Assembly: GCA_947471745.1 (NCBI GenBank)
Contig: CANJKZ010000774.1
Coordinates: 4,968,501 to 5,032,500, forward strand
Source of the DNA: Closterium sp. Naga37s-1
Lineage: Eukaryota > Streptophyta > Zygnematophyceae > Desmidiales > Closteriaceae
Reading direction: 5' to 3'
DNA length: 64,000 nt
Made by a program: the position numbers and the translations under genes. Shown one piece after another: positions 52,450 through 61,447 of this stretch; within the stretch, counting starts at the first letter, position 1, and each line of letters begins with the position of its first letter. The notes beneath the pieces were generated by a model. That model saw only the letters and a program-made list of their open reading frames with translations. It made no database searches and was not told where the DNA came from.

Positions 52450-55400
52450 ATGGCTACCCCTAGTGTTCTCGCCTTTGACGCTGAGGGTAGGGCCATTGAC
52501 TTTGAGGTCTGGGTGGATGATCTGCAGCTGTTCTTACAGTGCGATAGGGCAGACGGCCTCTCTCTCTTTGACCTCACCTCTGGCACCTCCACTGCCCCTG
52601 CTGCTGATGCTGACGCCACTGTTCGCTCCCAGTGGGCCACGCGCGACGCTGCTGCACGTCTTGCTGTGCGTCGCCACCTCCCTACCTCCGAGCGTGCGCA
52701 CTTTAGTCAGTACAAGAGTGCTCAGACCTTGTACGACGCTGTAGTTGCGCGCTACTCCTCCCCTGCCACTGCTGCACTGAGCCGTCTCATGCTACCGTAC
52801 CTCTTTCCTGACCTTGCTGCCTTTCCCACAGTCACTGACCTCATTACGCACCTCCGCACTAGTGACACTCGCTACCGCGCTGCACTCCCTCCTGACTTCT
52901 GCGCCAGGAACCCCCCCCCCATGTACATCACTCTTTACTACATAGTCACTCGCCTTCCTGACTCCCTTCGCGTAGTCAGGGACCACTTTCTCTCTGTCTG
53001 TCCCACCACTCTCACTGTTGACCTCCTCGAGAAGTCCCTCCTAGCGGCCGAGAAGAGCATAGTCGCTGTAGGGGCCTCTCGTGGTGACCCGCGCACCCCC
53101 ATCTTTGAGGGGTGTTCCCCCTCCCCCCTTCTGCCCTCTGTTGCCTCTGCTGCTGCGGCCGACCTCCTTGTTCTTGAGTCGGTCGGTGCGGCGTCTGCCC
53201 CTAGCGGGAGACGCCGCTCTGGCAAGGGCAAGGGGGGCAAGGGCGCTGGAGGAGCGAGCGGGGGCGGTGGAGGTGGAGGTGGCGGCAGTTGGGGGAGTGG
53301 GGGTGGCGGTGGGAGTGGAGGTGGGGGTGGAGGGGTCGGTGGCGGCAGTGGAGGTGGAGGTGGCGGCGGCGGTGGCGGTGGGAGCGGAGGTGGCGGAGGT
53401 GGCGGAGGTGGAGGCGGCAGCGGAGGCGGAGGCGGCGGCAGTAGCGGAGGCGGCGGAGGCGTCGGAGGCGGCGGGGGTGGCGGTGGTGCTGGTCGCGGGT
53501 CTTCGCAGAGGAGTGGCTCCGGTGGTGGCTCGCGCCAGCAGCAGCAGCGTGGTCGTGACACCCTGTCCCCTCAGCAGCTTCGTGAGTGGTACACTGCGCG
53601 TCAGCGGGGTGGGGGTTTTGGTCCGTGCTCCTACGTTTTGCGCACTGGCGACCGTGCGGGTGAGCAGTGTGGGGGTGCCCACCCCACCCAGCGCTGCTTT
53701 GGCCGCCTGACGGACGCGTGGCGTCACCAGTTCCCGGAGGCCTCCGAGATCCCTCGCTGGGGCGAGCTGTCTAGGGCGGGTGTTGCCATCTATGATCTTG
53801 ACTTTGATGCTATTCTCTCTGCCATGTATGCTGTGTCTATTAGTGATGAGGGTGACTGTTACCGGTGTTTCCCGCCCGATCCGGGCATTGAGACTGCTGC
53901 TCTAGGTCCTGGTGAGGCTGCTGCCCTAGGTGCTTGCGACGCTGCTGCTCTAGGTGCTCGTGTGTCTGCGTCCTCAGGTACTGGTGAGTCTGCGCTCTCA
54001 GGTACTGCGTCGGCTTCGGCCTCCCTCACCTTCACCCTTGACTCTGGGGCGTCTCGCTCCTTCTTTCGGGACCGCACCACACTCACACCGCTGAGTCGAC
54101 CGGTTGCAGTGTCTCTGGCTGACCCCTCTGGGGGTCCTGTCCTGTCTCGCTTCTCCACAGTCCTCCCGTGTCCGGCGGCTCCCTCTGGCACCCTGTCTGG
54201 TCTCTACCTCCCCTCGTTCTCTACGAACCTGGTGAGTGGTGCTGACCTACAGGATGCGGGGGTCCACCAGTTCACTCCTGCACGTCAGAGAGTGACCCAC
54301 TGTACAGAGGCTGGCACAGGCCGACACCTGGCTACGTTCACCCGTCAGCCGGGGTCGAGCCTGTACACTCTGACCACTGCGTCTCCTCCAGTTGCTGAGT
54401 CTGGTAGGGTAGTTACGTCGGGTCAGGTGTTTGCTGCGGCGTCCAGGTCTGGTCCTGAGTCTGCCCCCTGTTCGTGTCGTCTCCTGTCTCACGAGACTCT
54501 CCTCTGGCACCACCGCCTTGGCCACCCCTCTCTGCTTCGGCTCAGAGGTATGGCCTCCCGTCTTCTTGTGTCCGGTCTCCCCCGGTCCCTCCCTCCCCTT
54601 CCTCAGGGCCCTGGCCCTGCCTGTGTCCCCTGTGTCGAGGGGCGCCAGCGTGCTGCCCCTCACTCCTCCCAGTTTCCTCCGACAGAGGCCCCGTTGCAGA
54701 CACTTCACATGGACGTGTGGGGCCCAGCCCGCGTCCGTGGACAGGGTCACGAGCGCTACTTCCTGCTCGTTGTTGACGACTACTCGCGTTACACCACAGT
54801 CTTCCCCTTGCACAGCAAGGGTGATGTCACTGAGGTGCTGATCGACTGGATCCGCGCAGCTCGTCTCCAGCTCAGGCAGAGCTTCGGCTCGGACTTTCCT
54901 GTTCTGCGTCTGCACTCGGACAGAGGCGGAGAGTTCTCCTCTGGCCTTCTGCGTGCCTACTGTCGTGCACGGGGCATCCGTCAGACCTTCACGCTTCCGG
55001 ACTCACCGCAGCAAAATGGGATTGCTGAGCGCCGCATTGGCATGGTCATGGACGTCGCTCGTACGTCTATGATGCATGCGGCTGCCCCCCATTTTCTGTG
55101 GCCGTTTGCGGTGAGGTACGCGGCGCATCAGATCAACCTCCACCCCAGGGTCTCCAGGCCGGAGACCTCCCCAGCCTTGCTGTGGACGGGGAAGGTTGGC
55201 GATGCGTCGGCGTTCCGGGTCTGGGGATCTCGGGCGTTTGTCCGCGACCTGTCTGCGGACAAACTATCCCCTCGTGCTGCTCCTTGCCTCTTCCTGGGGT
55301 TCCCCCCTGACGCGCCTGGGTGGCAGTTTTACCACCCCACCTCTCGCCGTGTTCTGTCCTCCCAGGACGTCACGTTTGACGAGTCGGTCCCCTACTACCG

Positions 55401-58395
55401 CCTCTTCCCCTACTGCACTCCGTCCCTCCCCCCACCCCCACTCTTCCTGGTACCAGGTCCCCCCCAGGTAGACCCCCTCCCCCCTCAGGGTCCTGCCCCT
55501 TCAGGTGTGTCCCAGGTAGACGCAGTCGAGCCTGTCGAGGTCACTGGTGACTCTGGTGCTGCTGAGGGTGCTGAGGCTGGGGGTGCTGTACCTGGGGGTG
55601 CGGAGCCTAGGGGTGCTGGGCCTGTGGGTGCTACGTCTGGGGGTGCTGAGCCTGGGGGTGCTGAGCCTGGGGGTGCTGAGCCTGGGGGTGCTGAGCCTGG
55701 GGGTGCTGAGCCTGGGGGTGCTGAGCCTAGGGGTGCTACGTCTGGGGGTGCTGAGCCTAGGGGTGCTACGCCTGGGGGTGCTGAGCCTGGAGGTGCTCCG
55801 CCTGGAGGTTCTCCGAGTGCTTCGTCTCGCCGGGAGCCACTTTCTCCACAGGAGCTGCGTGAGTGGTTTGCCCGGCGCTGGAGGCGTGCTGCTGGTGCTG
55901 GAGGTCCTTCGGCTGCTGAGGGTGCTGCGGTCGCGGGTCCCGGAGGTGCTCGTCCTGGGTGCACTGGAGCTGGTGCTGCTGAGGGTGTTGGCGCTGAGAC
56001 TACCGCTGGCAGTCCTACTGGGGGTGCTCCTGGTGCTGTTGGAGGTTCTGGAGCTACTGGTGGTGCTGCTGGAGCGGGTGCTCCTGCTGAGGGTTCTGGT
56101 GCTGTCCCTGCTGCTTCTAGCGTCGCCGCGCGGCCTCGACCGTACTTCGTTCCACTCCTGCAGCAGGTTCTTGGTCTTCCACCTTCTACTGGTCCTCCTC
56201 CTCCCTTAGAGTGTCCACAGCCTGTCTCGTCCCAGCTACAGTTGCAGCCTACCTCCCCTTTGCCTGCTCCTTCTCCCTACACTGGTCCTACTGGAGGTCT
56301 GGCTGAGCGTCGTGAGCCTGCGTCTCGCCCTGCGTCGCCTGTCCGTGCTGCTCGCACTAGTGGTCGCGGTTCGCGTCAGCGTCCTCCTCCTGTCCCTGGC
56401 ACGCACCGGATGTCTCTGCGTCCGTCCACTGCTCCTCTGCGTGCCCCTTTGCCTTCTCCTCCTGAGTCCTCTCTTCCTGCTCTTGCCGACCCGGAGTCGG
56501 ACTCTCTTCGTGCTGCCAGTCCTACTGTCACGCGTCTCCTTGCTACTGTTGTCACTGACCCTTCTTTCGAGTCTACTGCTGCGTCTGCTCTCGTTACTGA
56601 GCTCGTCGACTTTGCTGCTCGCTGTCGCTTAGACTACGCTGCTAGTCTTGTCGCTGAGTCTGAGTCTGTCTGTCCTCCGTCCGTCGGGGGTGAGTGTGCC
56701 CTTGGCACGGACGTCCTTGAGGACAGGCAGGAGGAGTTCCAGTGTCTGGCAGCTGCCTCACCTCATCTCGTGTCCGTACTGCTTACCCCTGAGGGAGACC
56801 CGGATGCACTTGACATCCCGACTCCGCGCTCTTACGCGGAGGCGATAGAGGGTCCCTACTCCTCTCAGTGGCAGGCAGCTATGGATGCAGAGATGGCTTC
56901 CTGGAAGTCCACAGGCACCTACGTTGACGCTGTCCCCCCTCCTGGGGCGAACATCGTCAGTGGCATGTGGATCTTCAGGGTGAAGCGGCCGCCGGGTTCT
57001 CCGCCTGTCTTCAAGGCGCGTTACGTGGCTCGTGGCTTCAGTCAGCGGCAGGGAGTTGACTACTTTCAGACCTTCTCCCCCACCCCGAAGATGACCACTC
57101 TTCGGGTACTGCTGCACGTTGCTGCTCACCGTGACTACGAGCTGCACTCTCTTGACTTCAGCACAGCTTTCTTGCAGGGCAGCCTGCACGAGGAGATCTG
57201 GCTGCGTCGCCCACCTGGCTTCACTGGGTCTTTCCCTCCTGGTACCCAGTGGAGTCTCCGGCGTCCAGTCTACGGTCTCCGCCAGGCGCCACGTGAGTGG
57301 CACGACACACTGAGGACTACGCTTGCGGCTCTTGGGTTTGCTCCTTCTACTGCCGACCCGTCGCTGTTTCTACGCACCGACACCTCTCTGCCGCCGTTCT
57401 ACATCCTCGTGTACGTCGACGACTTGGTCTTTGCCACAGCTGACACTGCTGGACTCGCCTACGTGAAGTCCGAGCTGCAGAAGAGACACACGTGCACAGA
57501 CCTGGGTGAACTGCGCAGCTACCTTGGCTTGCAGATCACCCGGGACAGAGCACGCCGCACCATTACCCTGACTCAGTCACACATGGTGCAGCAGGTCCTT
57601 CAGCGCTTCGGCTTCACGTACTCCTCGCCTCAGGCCACTCCTCTGTCTACTCGCCACTCGCTCTCAGCTCTGCCTTCGGATGAGTCCGTAGAGTCGAGTG
57701 GCCCGTACCCAGAGCTTGTTGGCTGCCTCATGTACCTGATGACCTGCACACGACCTGACCTTGCATACCCTCTTAGCATTCTTGCACGCTATGTTGCTCC
57801 TGGGAGACACAGACCAGAGAACATGGCTGCAGCGAAGAGGGTGTTGCGCTACTTGTGCAGTACGTTGGGCATGGGGCTAGTGCTTGGAGGGCGGAGTCCA
57901 GTGGTCCTCACTGGGCACGCGGACGCTTCTTGGGCTGACGACCAGGCTACGCAGCGGTCGTCACAGGGTTACACCTTCAGCCTTGGTTCCGGCTCTGTTT
58001 CGTGGCGGGCTACTCGCTCGTCTTCTGTTCTTGGCTCGAGTTGTGAGGCTGAGATCTACGCCGGGGCCATGGCTGCACAGGAGCTTCGCTGGCTCACCTA
58101 CCTGCTGACCGACCTTGGAGAGGCGCCTCGTTCTCCTCCAGTCCTGTACGTAGACAACAAGGCCATGCTGGCCTTGTGTCGAGAGCAGCGACTGGAGCAC
58201 AGAACAAAGCACATTGCTCTCCGCTACATCCTTGCTCGTGAGCTACAGCAACGTGGACAGTTGCGGCTTGCGTACGTGGCCTCTGAGGCCAACACTGCTG
58301 ATGTCTTCACCAAGGCACTTCCGCCTTGTGATCATCAGCGCTTCTGCACTCAGCTGGGTCTTGTGCCCGTCTTGCCTCACTTGCTCTCCTCTTGA
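52450..58395 (+). CDS. copia-4 Gag-Pol polyprotein, intact (1981 aa)
   Basis: Single ORF. Gag: MATPSVLAFDAEGRAIDFEVW, UBN2-like region, about 100 residues of almost pure Gly (~270-370), then the zinc motif CX13CX3HX4C at about residue 393. Protease FTLDSGASRSFF (~530). Pre-integrase WHHRLGHPS...CVPC. Integrase MDVWGP (~754), LHSDRGGEF and NGIAERRIG. A spacer of ten or more EPGGA heptad-like repeats (~1045-1120). RT: MWIFRVKRPPGSPP, FSTAFLQG, YVDDLVFA (~1655). RNase H: GHADASWADD, SCEAEIYAG, YVDNKAMLAL, RTKHIALRY. No stops, all catalytic residues present, so this copy may be able to supply proteins for relatives such as copia-3 and the TRIMs (inference). Confidence 0.95.
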   Translation: MATPSVLAFDAEGRAIDFEVWVDDLQLFLQCDRADGLSLFDLTSGTSTAPAADADATVRSQWATRDAAARLAVRRHLPTSERAHFSQYKSAQTLYDAVVARYSSPATAALSRLMLPYLFPDLAAFPTVTDLITHLRTSDTRYRAALPPDFCARNPPPMYITLYYIVTRLPDSLRVVRDHFLSVCPTTLTVDLLEKSLLAAEKSIVAVGASRGDPRTPIFEGCSPSPLLPSVASAAAADLLVLESVGAASAPSGRRRSGKGKGGKGAGGASGGGGGGGGGSWGSGGGGGSGGGGGGVGGGSGGGGGGGGGGGSGGGGGGGGGGGSGGGGGGSSGGGGGVGGGGGGGGAGRGSSQRSGSGGGSRQQQQRGRDTLSPQQLREWYTARQRGGGFGPCSYVLRTGDRAGEQCGGAHPTQRCFGRLTDAWRHQFPEASEIPRWGELSRAGVAIYDLDFDAILSAMYAVSISDEGDCYRCFPPDPGIETAALGPGEAAALGACDAAALGARVSASSGTGESALSGTASASASLTFTLDSGASRSFFRDRTTLTPLSRPVAVSLADPSGGPVLSRFSTVLPCPAAPSGTLSGLYLPSFSTNLVSGADLQDAGVHQFTPARQRVTHCTEAGTGRHLATFTRQPGSSLYTLTTASPPVAESGRVVTSGQVFAAASRSGPESAPCSCRLLSHETLLWHHRLGHPSLLRLRGMASRLLVSGLPRSLPPLPQGPGPACVPCVEGRQRAAPHSSQFPPTEAPLQTLHMDVWGPARVRGQGHERYFLLVVDDYSRYTTVFPLHSKGDVTEVLIDWIRAARLQLRQSFGSDFPVLRLHSDRGGEFSSGLLRAYCRARGIRQTFTLPDSPQQNGIAERRIGMVMDVARTSMMHAAAPHFLWPFAVRYAAHQINLHPRVSRPETSPALLWTGKVGDASAFRVWGSRAFVRDLSADKLSPRAAPCLFLGFPPDAPGWQFYHPTSRRVLSSQDVTFDESVPYYRLFPYCTPSLPPPPLFLVPGPPQVDPLPPQGPAPSGVSQVDAVEPVEVTGDSGAAEGAEAGGAVPGGAEPRGAGPVGATSGGAEPGGAEPGGAEPGGAEPGGAEPGGAEPRGATSGGAEPRGATPGGAEPGGAPPGGSPSASSRREPLSPQELREWFARRWRRAAGAGGPSAAEGAAVAGPGGARPGCTGAGAAEGVGAETTAGSPTGGAPGAVGGSGATGGAAGAGAPAEGSGAVPAASSVAARPRPYFVPLLQQVLGLPPSTGPPPPLECPQPVSSQLQLQPTSPLPAPSPYTGPTGGLAERREPASRPASPVRAARTSGRGSRQRPPPVPGTHRMSLRPSTAPLRAPLPSPPESSLPALADPESDSLRAASPTVTRLLATVVTDPSFESTAASALVTELVDFAARCRLDYAASLVAESESVCPPSVGGECALGTDVLEDRQEEFQCLAAASPHLVSVLLTPEGDPDALDIPTPRSYAEAIEGPYSSQWQAAMDAEMASWKSTGTYVDAVPPPGANIVSGMWIFRVKRPPGSPPVFKARYVARGFSQRQGVDYFQTFSPTPKMTTLRVLLHVAAHRDYELHSLDFSTAFLQGSLHEEIWLRRPPGFTGSFPPGTQWSLRRPVYGLRQAPREWHDTLRTTLAALGFAPSTADPSLFLRTDTSLPPFYILVYVDDLVFATADTAGLAYVKSELQKRHTCTDLGELRSYLGLQITRDRARRTITLTQSHMVQQVLQRFGFTYSSPQATPLSTRHSLSALPSDESVESSGPYPELVGCLMYLMTCTRPDLAYPLSILARYVAPGRHRPENMAAAKRVLRYLCSTLGMGLVLGGRSPVVLTGHADASWADDQATQRSSQGYTFSLGSGSVSWRATRSSSVLGSSCEAEIYAGAMAAQELRWLTYLLTDLGEAPRSPPVLYVDNKAMLALCREQRLEHRTKHIALRYILARELQQRGQLRLAYVASEANTADVFTKALPPCDHQRFCTQLGLVPVLPHLLSS

Positions 58396-58607
58396 CCTTG
58401 CTTGTACTCTCACATATATATATACCTGCTCTTGCTTGTCTAGCTTTATATATATGTGTGTACTCTTGCATGTGAACTGGCCGTGTGGCCTTGACCCTGT
58501 GCTCGGACTGTGTGGTGACTTTGTGATCCACCCTGAGCTTGCTTTGCTTTGCTTTGCTTGACTGGTCTTGTGACCCCTTGTTCTCCCCCACTTTGCCTAT
58601 GGGGGTG

Positions 58608-58739
58608 TGTCAGAACATTGTAGCTTATGCTGTTGTGTAGGCTATAGTGGGGTATCCCATAGGGGGTACAACCAATTAGGGTTTCATATTTGTACTCACT
58701 TCATTTCATAGTTCATTCATTCTCGTTCTCATTCTCACA
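58608..58739 (+). repeat. 3' LTR of copia-4
   Basis: Starts after TATGGGGGTG; parallels the 5' LTR with substitutions concentrated in the last 35 bp, so the exact 3' end (58737 or 58739) is uncertain. Confidence 0.85.
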
Positions 58740-58741
58740 CA

Positions 58742-58900
58742 CAGTGCACCGCCATCCGACTGTGGCGTTGCACAGTGAGGAGGATGGGCTGTGCTCATTT
58801 CGTGTTGTCATAAGGGGAGTTGGTAGCGGCAGCCTCGAGGTAACGGTGCCAAGATTAGAGCATGACGTTTGGTGTACCGCCAGCCGTGCAATTGTATGAG
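58742..58900 (+). pseudogene. MuDR transposase N-terminal fragment
   Basis: Translates to HSEEDGLCSFRVVIRG...LEVTVPRLEHDVWC, parallel to DAGLCPFRIIVRG...LRVTTAHLEHADRC in the MuDR transposase at 63560-63640 on the other strand, and then meets a stop. It abuts the copia-4 3' LTR directly. Confidence 0.65.
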
Positions 58901-59850
58901 TAGAGGTTGTTATGAGATAGCGCTGTTGTGCAATGAGATATCATGAAAAGCAAGATGACTTGGAGGGGTAGGACAGGTTGGCACATTTGCATGGGCACAG
59001 TGTAGATCGTGAGATGCTGTCTAAGCTAATGGCGTGTTGTACCGTAATTCAAACCATTGTTAGCTCCAGGTTTGTAGAACTACGATTACCCAAACATCAC
59101 AGGACAAATACACATGTCTTCGCAACAAGAGGCTTCTGTATGTGGTTGTTATGGAGTTCGAGAAATCCCGATGCATGGCAAACACGAACATAACACTTCC
59201 CTTCCCACATCTTGTTGTATAAATGCCCACCAACCATGACTTTTCAATCATGATGACACACTAGGCAAGCTGGGCCATGTTGTTGTATGCTCACTAGATG
59301 CTCACCTATCATTGTCATGCTTGTCACACTAGGCTTGAATTTTAGAATGTACATAACGTTAAGTGTCAACACCATCTTGGCTCCTACTGTGGACAAACAC
59401 TGGTGGCCATTGCCCTTTTCCGCCTACGGTACTTCTCTGGCTTTTGCCCATTCTGTCACTCTCTCTTCCTATCCATCCCCAGCTTCTCAGGTTGATTCGT
59501 GATTTATTACAGGTGCGCTATATCCGGGATGAGACACCTTGTGTTCTGGGCTCTTGCTACCGATGAGTTTAGGGGCCGTAAGCTCTCTTTTTGTGCGTGA
59601 AATAGAATATCCAGCGTAGCATGTTACGAACGAAACCAGCCTATCTGATTTACAGGGTGGAATGTGAGTTGAGTCATATTCACCAATGTACAAGTAAAGT
59701 CTCACACACAATTTAATGTGAACCTATCAAGTGTATACTTGACTAATTGTGCTGATGGTTATATAGATATGTAAACCTACAAGAGGAGGATCGGTGGGAC
59801 GCACGTTTGAAGTCTGTCACAGTCCTTCTATTAAAAAAAAGACATAATGC
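58901..59850. other. Non-coding, AT-richer spacer
   Basis: Only short unsupported ORFs on both strands; no recognisable repeat, RNA gene or domain. Confidence 0.4.
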
Positions 59851-59854
59851 ACAC

Positions 59855-61430
59855 CTAATGCTGCTGGGTATTGCCATCACCGTTGTCAGCTCCACCCTGT
59901 TCTGTTGACCAAGTACGAACTCCAGTCACCAACCCGTCCACCCGACTCTGCTGTGGCAGACCTACATGGCTCCAACGGTTTAGGATGCCTCCTGCGTTCT
60001 CCTGCATTGGCATCCCATACAATCCCCACCGTTGATCGATACCACTGTTACTAAATTGCCTTTGTAACAACCCTCCCATTCCCTGCTGCCCGCCCATTCC
60101 CCGCTGCCCGCCCATTCCCTGCTGCCCGCACCTTCCCTGCTGCCCACCCCTTCCTTGTGGCCCTCCCATTCCCTGTGGCCCTCCCAATATCTGCCGCTCT
60201 CCCATTCTCTGCCGCCCAACCATTCTCTGCTGCCCGCCCATTCCCTGCTGCCCGCCCTGTCCCTGCTGCCCGCCCATCCCCTGCTGCCCGGCCAAACCCT
60301 GCTGCCCGCCCCTTCTCTGTGCCCCTCCCATTCCCTGTGCCCCTCCCATTCCCTGTGCCCCTCCCATTCCCTGTGGCCCTCCCATTCCCTGTGGCCCTCC
60401 CATTCCCTGTGCCCCTCCCATTCCCTGTGCCCCTCCCATTCCCTGTGCCCCTCCCATTCCCTGTGGTCCTCCCATTCCCTGTGCCCCTCCCATTTCCTGT
60501 GCCCCTCCCATTCCCTGTGGCCCTCCCAATGTCTGCGGCTCTCTCATTCTCTGCCGCCCTCCCATTCCCTGCTGCTCGCCCATTCCCTGCTGCCCTCCCA
60601 AACAATCTGGCCCCCCCATTCCCTGCTGCCAACCCATTCCCAGTGCCCCCCCCATTCCCTCCTGCCAACCCATTCCCAGTGGTCCCCCCATTCCCTGCTG
60701 CCCACACGTGCCATGCTGCCCTTGCATTCCCGGCTGCCCTTCCAACCCTTGAAGCCCTCCCGTTTCCTGCTGCCCATCCCTCCCTTGCTGCCCTCCCCTT
60801 CCTTGCCTCCCTCCTCTCCCTTGCTGCCCCCCCCTTCCTTGCCTCCCTCCTCTCCCTTGCTGCCCTCCCCTTCCTTGCCTCCCTCCTCTCCCTTGCTGCC
60901 CTCCCCTTCTTTGGCGCCCTCCCCTATCAGGACCTTCCAAACAATCTGCGTCTCCACCTTCTTCTGTGGAAGACACCACCCCGGACCTGCCTCTACCTCT
61001 CCCTCCACCCCTTCCTTGTTGACTTCTACCTCGACCACGCCCTTCCTCCGAACGCCCCACATGCACATCGTCGTCGCCTACGTGCCCCACCACTTCCCTC
61101 TGTATGTTGAGACATTGCAACCTCCGTAATCGCCCCCGAACCACGTCGTCCACACTCCTCAGGCCACCCCCCCTTGAAGTTCCCTCACATGTACTACTTC
61201 CTTGCGCACCGCCCAAGTGCAACCCTTCGGAACCGGCCCCCATATCATCCGTCGCTGTTTCGGGAGGGAGATCCCCGGCAGGTACAGGCACCCTCCCAAA
61301 TATTTCCGTCAACACCGAATCTGCCGGTGTGCTCCCATTCTCCTCTCCATCCCCCTCATCTTCCCCGCTGCCCGACTCCTCGTCCGGTTCGCTCTCATCG
61401 TCACTCTCACCAGTGGTATGGATACAACGA
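59855..61430 (-). CDS. Gly/Gln/Met repeat ORF with acidic N-terminal part (hypothetical)
   Basis: A minus-strand ORF of 486 codons from 61315, open further upstream to about 61430 (acidic DDESEPDEESGSGEDEGD). The core is a 15-18-bp minisatellite (60060-60900) giving GGQQGM, GGPQGM and GGAQGM repeats and GGRQGR runs. The repeat is open on other frames and the opposite strand too, so openness alone is weak evidence. Its start lies about 20-130 bp from the stop of the MuDR transposase on the same strand; it could be an extra C-terminal exon of that gene or an independent ORF carried by the element. I found no splice pair that joins them in phase. Confidence 0.35.
60060..60900 (-). repeat. 15-18-bp minisatellite
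   Basis: Units such as CCCTCCCATTCCCTGTGC and CTGCCCGCCCATTCC (plus strand), about 50 in tandem with block-wise variants. All lengths are multiples of three. Confidence 0.9.
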
Positions 61431-61447
61431 ATACCTCTCCGATGACT

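Larger units (their letters stand above)
51298..58739 (+). mobile_element. copia-4: Ty1/copia element with intact gag-pol
   Basis: 5' LTR 51298-51429 and 3' LTR about 58608-58739, each about 132 bp, TGTCAG...CA, differing at several sites (about 6% by eye), more than the other elements here. PBS TGGTATCGAGCAGG at 51430, GC-rich leader 51500-52380, single gag-pol ORF 52450-58395, purine tract TATGGGGGTG. No 5-bp target duplication is evident (left GTACT, right CACAG), so the ends may come from different insertions or the duplication has decayed. Confidence 0.93.

Noticed and set aside
51380-52744. 454-codon Pro/Ala-rich plus-strand ORF before copia-4 gag
   Set aside because: It is out of frame with gag, starts inside the LTR and consists of leader minisatellite; openness follows from GC-rich repeats.
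52938-53727. Proline- and serine-rich minus-strand ORFs over copia-4 gag
   Set aside because: Antisense of the poly-Gly coding tract of an intact gag-pol.
60155-61129. Plus-strand Pro/Ser/Leu repeat ORFs opposite the GGQQGM ORF
   Set aside because: They are mirror readings of the same stop-free minisatellite; no start context or homology.
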